From Inonotus obliquus (lineage: Eukaryota > Basidiomycota > Agaricomycetes > Hymenochaetales > Hymenochaetaceae): a stretch of 64,000 nucleotides of DNA. The stretch lies in assembly GCA_032164295.1 (NCBI GenBank), contig JAJHTX010000006.1, positions 2,790,001-2,854,000 on the forward strand, given 5' to 3'. Under the pieces are notes generated by a model, which ran no database searches, had not been told where the DNA came from, and saw nothing but the letters and a program-made list of their open reading frames with translations. Each line of letters opens with the position of its first letter. The first letter of the stretch is position 1. This document shows positions 58,477 to 64,000 of the stretch, piece after piece. A program made the position numbers and the translations under genes.

Positions 58477-59475
58477 TGGTGACTGGCAATGCCCTATCAA
58501 AAATTGTGCATTCCCACAGCCTTGCTTAGAGAAGCCGGAAGGATGCCGAGTCATGGGAGTTCTCTATTTCTTGAACTTGTGTGTTCCACCCCACACATCA
58601 AATAAATGGTTATTATTTCTTCATGGTTGGAGGTTTTTGATCTACTAGATCATTATTTTTTGAAGGGAATTTGAGATTTTCAAAAATCTCATAAGATATT
58701 CACTATTTACATGTGTTTTCTCAAGAAGTAAGCTGAGTCTTGGAAATGTTTTTTGAAGGATTTGATGTAATGGCGTGAAAAAGTATATTGATATATTGAG
58801 CACAGAGATTCAACATGGGGATGAATTATAACAATAGCATTTCGGTCACAACTCACATCAAGAACAAGTACAGAAAAGAGAAGAAATGCTCATGTGATGT
58901 GATAGAGTCATGCAAACCCAGGCCTCAGAAAATGCAAAAAAAAATACAAAATTATATTCTTCGAGCAAACATTAATTCTGTTAGTACTAATATGTGTTAT
59001 TGGTGGACTACATTCCCAGCATTCAGTCTAAACCCAGTCAATAAAAAGTAACAACTCTGCCAATGATGAGTTGAGCACAATACAACTCCTCAGATTAGCA
59101 CTATTGTGTAAAGGACATCGGTTCAGAGTTGCTGTATGCCATTTGGACATACAGAAGATTCCTCAGCATAATGTGTGAATGTATGCTGAGTATATGCTAT
59201 ACTAGAATGACCAGATACACCTTGTTGAACTTGAGTTTGGGTAGTAAGTTATTATTATTCATCAAAGAAGTGCCTCTGATCCTCTGGAGTACTGGTACAA
59301 TAGTTTTCTGGCTCATTATTAGCATTTTTTTTACTTTCGCAGTGTGATGAATGCTGAACTCAGAAGCTATAAAAGTAGTGTCAGCTATTCTTCACAAATT
59401 TCTATATATGGTAGGAGTTCAATCTCCGAAATAGAATTACAGGATCTCCCGAACTATAGGGATTGCCAGTCACCA
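58477..59475 (+). mobile_element. 999-base TIR element related to the MITE at 26.1 kb
   Basis: Starts TGGTGACTGGCAATGCC and ends in the complement of TGGTGACTGGCAATCCC. The flanks CTATGTA and CTGTATA agree at 5 of 7 positions, a possible old target duplication. About 200 bases at the left and 70 at the right match the 353-base element at 26097-26449 in inverse orientation. The middle adds some 650 AT-rich bases with no ORF over 80 codons, so it is also non-autonomous. Confidence 0.7.
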
Positions 59476-60383
59476 CTGTATAATTCTGTCTATATAAGAC
59501 CTTCTCTTTCACACTGACAACTTTAGCAACTTTAGAACAGAAGTCCAAAGTGTCTATATAAGTGCAATTCCCTCTTTATTGCTATTGCACATGTATACTG
59601 ATCTGTACACTTAACTTAGTAATCATTGTGATTGTAAAGAATATTAAATATACAAGAACAAGAGTCTAAAGTGTCTGTTACAGCTGTTTACAAAAACATT
59701 CACAGTCGGCCCTCACGTGCTTTTTTTTTATGCATGTCATGCCTTCAGAGGTCGAAAACAGACTAATTGGCCATTTTCTCCATCAATACTGCACGTTAAA
59801 CTCTGATATAAACATGCAAAAAATGTACTCGAAAACACACTTCTAACAGTGTAAAAATGTCTCAGAAATGTGATGTGTGCATAGCAGAACAAGAAACACA
59901 ATTGTATCAAGTATGTACCTTATCTCCTTCTTCAGGCAATGCAAAGCTCATAACTCACTGAATACTGCACGCAAAAACATGATACAACTGCATAAAAAAT
60001 ACACTCGAAAATGTGCTTCCGTACATGCTACTATCTTGCAAATTTGTTGTGCATAGGTCCCAGCAGAAAGGAAACAGTCTTGCAGGTATCGGTCATCACA
60101 ATGCTCCCCGCAGACTGCACCAGTCATTGCCATTGACTAGATTGTCTGAGTCAACAAAATTGCCTCTACCTGGCATGCATTTGGGTGATAGATTTGGAAA
60201 CTGCAAAACATTTCATTCATGTTTGAATATGATTGTTGCAGTAGCCCTCAATATCACTGTTCCAATCACCTATATAAAGAATCAATTTTACTTGACAGTT
60301 TGCGTCAAGACAGAGGCAGTTATACATGGTAGGATGTGCAAGGAATATTATAAAGCTGTATTGCCAGGATAAGCAGAACATAC
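59476..60383. other. AT-rich repeat-like DNA
   Basis: Two diverged copies of a roughly 70-base segment lie at about 59787-59850 and 59955-60025 (AATACTGCACG, then AAACATGCAAAAAATGTACTCGAAAA or similar). AGTCCAAAGTGTCT recurs near 59548 and 59665. No gene. Confidence 0.45.
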
Positions 60384-62110
60384 TGTAACGTCCGATGAAT
60401 GTGCGAGAACACGGCTGGTATCAGAAGTACCGGACGAGGGGGGTACAATTTAGGTGCATTGGGAGGGCCGGTACGTAGCGGTACTAAGTCGTACTGTCAC
60501 AGACAAGTCGTCAAGAGAGATAGTAGGGCCTGGCTGGATTGATGAGTACAGGGGGCTCTAGGTGACCGCTCGAGAGATGAGGTATCAGGAGACGATCGAT
60601 ACCGAGTCGAATCCGTAAATACCAAGTTGTTTGTTGTTCGGTATTGTGGTAGTGAGAACGAAGCAGTAGAGAAGATGAGCAGAGGGGGTGTTTCTGATAG
60701 GACTAGTTGTGAGATGAGAGGCGAGGACGACAAAGACGATATAGACAACTACTAGTATCGATACCGGCGACTACGAGACAAGACGAACGAATGGGGGCTT
60801 GAACGAGATGAGCAAAACCCAGACCTTCACTCTGGAAGTTCCTCTCAGATTAGCTGGTTTGCTACAGTAGAACATGCAGGCTATAAATACCATAATACCA
60901 TAGTCATTCAAGATACCAAATGGGGAGTTTTTACAAGTCGAATCGTACCACAATCCGGTACAAGAAGGGGAACATAAGATCGAAATGAATGTAAAAATAT
61001 AATCAGGGGAAACATAAGACGATGAATGAATAAGAAGTTTTATCAGGAGATGGCTAAGAATAGGGTGGGACAAAATAAGAACCCAATGAAAACTCACGAC
61101 GAGTGATACCGAGGTAGGGTAGCAGTACCAACGTCAACCAGCGCTAAAGTAAGAACATGTTTCAAGCTACCACGAACATGTTTCAAGCTACCGCATGGGC
61201 ACTCCTGGCGATGGCCCTGTCATCTTCTCAAGCGCGTCATCCTGATTTACCTTTGTTCCGGTATCATGATCCGTGCGGCGTCAGTCTGGGCATCTTCCGA
61301 GCGATCGGACAGCGTGCTCCGATGTTGATATGTCGGTACAACCTAATCTTGGCATTGGGGTACTCTATCGCTCAGTACCAATCAGTATGCTGGGATCGTC
61401 CCTGGGCATCAATGAGATCGCTCGAACCCCTCGATATCAATCGGTACACGTTGCCTGACTCGACTGGGCATTGCTTGGCTTCGCCTCCGAGTCAGATCGA
61501 TGGTCTCCTCCGAGATCGAAGCAGCGTACGGCGGACCTGATTCATTTCCCAACCTTCCTCTCGACGTAGATCTCCGAGGGCGTGGTCTCGACCTAGCACA
61601 CGTCACGGACTTCGGTACCGGAGTGGACTATCGGTATCAACACCGGTATCGTCGGTATTGATGCACAGCGGTTCAGAAGGGCAGACTGTCGGACTTGGAG
61701 CTTCGATAATGATCCAACTCTTCGCAGCAACGTATGGCAGACTGATCGCAGCTTGTGAGCCTTTCCCTCAGTATGAGCCGTCGAGGGCGTGGACTATTAA
61801 GTGTCGGTATCAGGACGGGTGGACGGTACTGTATCGGTATCATCAGTATCGAAGTCTGGTGGTTCGGTACTGTGATGGAAGACGGGCGTAGGGATTGGTG
61901 ATTCGGTATTGGCGCAGAAGTCTGGCTAAATGCATGCAGGACCAGTTCTCAATCGGTCTTAGCCGAAGCCTCATACTTCATTGGAACTGTAGGCGTAGAT
62001 AGGACGGCAGAAGTACCGTGGTCTGAAGAGAAGTAAGAAGCGGTAGAATCGCAGAATTAAGCCCATATCAATCGTAGCCTCCGGTATTACCCTTTACCGA
62101 TCCAGAGAAC
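60384..62110. repeat. Tract with dense CGGTAY motifs
   Basis: About two dozen CGGTAT or CGGTAC hexamers, on both strands, occur in 1.7 kb and are rare elsewhere in the window. Examples are ACTATCGGTATC, ACCGGTATCGTCGGTATT and GACGGTACTGTATCGGTATC around 61620-61830. The tract opens with TGTAACGTCC at 60384, which resembles an LTR start, but I found no matching end. ORFs here are not convincing. Confidence 0.5.
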
Positions 62111-62800
62111 AGGGCCCAACGACAACCTCCTCTTAGTTCATCTGCTACAAATACGGTCTGGCCCAGCTTGAGAAAGGAAGCCACATTAAGCAGGGTGCTC
62201 GCAGTTGGTGAAGTTCAATATGATATGTTGTTGCAAGTATGGAGTTACGAGCCTCTGTAATGCATCCCAAGGCATTCCAACATGTCTTTGTCCTGTAGAA
62301 GCAGTGAGAACATAATGGGGTATAGTTTACAACTTTCATACTTGCTGTGGACAGTTGCCCCCCTTTCTCTCTGAGGATCGGCCCGATCATAAACCCAGCA
62401 AGAGTAACTTGCTATTTCATGTTTAGTGTGCTGCGGTCAATCCCACACCAACTGTCACGTGATCAGCAAGATTCCAGAAGTACAGACCGAGTTGCTTATA
62501 AGGCCAGTTCACTATTTGTCTCTTTTATAGCTCTAGATCGCATATCAAGTAAACTCAGTGATCCTGTCAGATGCTGAGACAGTGAGGATGATTATTGCCA
62601 AGAGCATTGATCTCTCTGACGTCCAGTGTCTGTGAAAACTTGTGAAAGAGGCCGAGGCTGAGAAAATACACTGGTTGAGTATATGCAATAGGGATGGGGA
62701 TAGGAGGTGATTGATTAGCAAGCAAGACGTGGCGTGTACACGTGCCTCTCGGGACACTTCGACACACCGCTCTCTCTACTCTACTACTGCTATTGTCATC
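62111..62800. other. Stretch without a called gene
   Basis: Possible left part of the transposon that follows. No inverted terminal repeat could be located because the right end may lie outside the window. Confidence 0.3.
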
Positions 62801-63861
62801 ATGACTTATCACTCAAGGCTTTCCGATGACCTGAGAGAATGCATTGTAAAGATTCATGAACATGGGATTCGAGTCAGGCAGATTTCAGAATGGACGAGCA
62901 TTTCGGAATGTACATTGTACAATATCATTCAGAAGTACAATCACAAAGGGACTGTTTCAATGGAGGTCCTGAAGAACCGCAGAAGGCTGAGAGCATTAGA
63001 TTATGTCAATACAAGGGTGAGTCATCATGCTAAAGAGTCAACTTGTACCCTTTTATACATGCTATATAGTTCCTGCTCAGCTCATTGGGATACCAAAATG
63101 ACGTCTATTTGGATAAACTAAAGAATATGTTGCAACAGAGACAAGGACGAGACGTCTCAGAATCAACCATATATAGGGCATTAAGGCACACAGGCTTCAG
63201 GCTAAAGAAGGTGGCTGCTTCATATCAAGCTCAGGTAGTGCAGGATATGCTGACACTGCATGTTTCGGATCTCAAAGATGGCGCTGGAACACAATGAAAC
63301 TCAATGCGTGTGCTATCAGGCTCGAATGGGATCTCATTACTCGTCCAAGCAGCTGGTGTTCATAGACAAAAGTGCTTGTAATTGCCGAACTTTTATCTGA
63401 AATTAAGCCTGGGCACTTGAGGGTAGGTAAGCTTGTCGGAAGCACTTCTTCATGAGAGGAAAGCAGTGAGTCGATCATTTAATTCCTTCAGACTGTCTAA
63501 TCTGCCTTCCATGCCTTCTGCATGCAGCTATTCATTGCTACTGGCAATCAGTCTTGATGGGATAGTTGACTGTGTGGCCATTGAGAATGCATTCAATGTG
63601 AACCTCTTTGCGGAATTAATTGCCAGTCTTTTGAACAAGATGGATCCATTCTCTGCACCAAGGTCCATGATTATGATAGACAACTGCTTGATATACAAGG
63701 CTCCTGAGATTCATCAGCTCATAGAGTCCAGATCAGCCTCATCCTTGTTATCTGCTCAATGTTGTGTTGATGTATACATAGGGGCATCAGACTGGAGTCT
63801 TTGGGTATTCAAACTACAATCCAGTCATTCTGTATCTTCTACTAGTGCACCTGAAATATAG
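62801..63861 (+). pseudogene. Tc1/mariner-type transposase, inactivated by nonsense codons
   Basis: The N-terminus has a helix-turn-helix DNA-binding region (LRECIVKIHEHGIRVRQISE, ECTLYNIIQKY). An intron 63017-63069 (GTGAGT to TATATAG) joins in phase to a second half ending YLDKLKNMLQQRQGRDV and STIYRALRHTGFRLKK. The DDE domain follows: QLVFIDKSACNCRTF contains the first Asp (the family's usual Glu next to it is Lys here). Three in-frame stops follow, TGA at 63398, TAA at 63404 and TAA at 63428, before ACRKHFFMRG. A further intron (GTGAGT to TGCATGCAG) leads to LLLAISLDGIVDCVAI and the second Asp in MIMIDNC. The last catalytic residue and the PPYSPDxNP box are not found after IESR. The element probably continues beyond 64000. 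Confidence 0.75.
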
Positions 63862-64000
63862 TAGCTGATTTGTCACTTGTACCTGTCTAGATTCTACCGT
63901 TTCTTTGTATTCTGCCTATATTGTCCTTTGCAAAGTGGAGGACAGAAGCTGCCAGTCCATAGCTGACTTGTACATCATCTTGTGTGGCCATGCCAAGTAG

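Noticed and set aside
60384..60400. LTR-like start TGTAACGTCC
   Set aside because: No second copy, matching CA end or reliable target duplication in the window.
1..64000. CRISPR array, bacterial operon features or ribosomal RNA
   Set aside because: None seen. The introns and gene families show a eukaryotic nuclear genome.

Overview
The window is a piece of nuclear genome from a filamentous fungus, most likely a basidiomycete (Agaricomycetes). The evidence is protein genes broken by many short introns (mostly 44-70 bases, GTRNGT donors, CTRAY-like branch points), pyrimidine-rich promoters, families such as a Zn2Cys6 regulator, a TRP-like ML-domain channel, a GPI-type aspartic protease and a salicylate-hydroxylase-like flavoprotein, and a full gypsy retroelement of fungal type. 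All gene models were spliced by hand by matching reading frame and intron phase. None rests on a database search.

Layout. (1) 2.7-5.7 kb: a Zn2Cys6 transcription factor in six exons, one of them followed by a GC-AG intron. (2) 7.4-11.8 kb: the first part of a lineage-specific gene family (family A), with a diverged member at 8.5-9.2 kb, a broken copy at 10.2-10.9 kb and repeated upstream blocks. (3) 11.97-26.04 kb: a complete Ty3/gypsy element with two 1772-base LTRs that are almost identical. Its first ORF (1902 codons) carries Gag, a zinc knuckle and protease, then a long charged linker, one membrane segment and a globular tail. The second ORF is pol. A spliced antisense reading frame overlaps the 3' end of pol. 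(4) 26.1-27.6 kb: a 353-base terminal-inverted-repeat element with an exact 7-base target duplication, beside a decayed SDS3-like gene. (5) 28.0-34.5 kb: a tandem array with a period of about 2.5 kb, made of convergent gene pairs. Family A (a one-pass membrane protein with a Cys motif and a coiled-coil tail) is on +, and family B (a small multi-pass membrane protein) is on -. In the third unit a different gene sits behind the B-type upstream region.

(6) 36-56 kb is ordinary, gene-dense sequence: a TRP/Flc-like membrane protein, a large nuclear-looking protein (possibly Nse6/SLF2-like), a small unknown protein, pyroglutamyl peptidase, eIF2B gamma, a degenerate kinase-like gene, a GPI-type aspartic protease and an FAD monooxygenase. 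(7) 56.9-64 kb is a repeat-rich end: a 5'-truncated LINE with poly(T) and a 12-13 base target duplication, a TA-flanked MITE, a 999-base relative of the 353-base element, a tract dense in CGGTAY, and a Tc1/mariner transposase gene broken by in-frame stops.

The best candidates for something undescribed are the tandem A/B convergent membrane-protein array (8.5-34.5 kb) and the unusual coding plan of the retroelement (membrane-anchored tail fused to Gag-protease upstream of pol, plus an antisense spliced gene).
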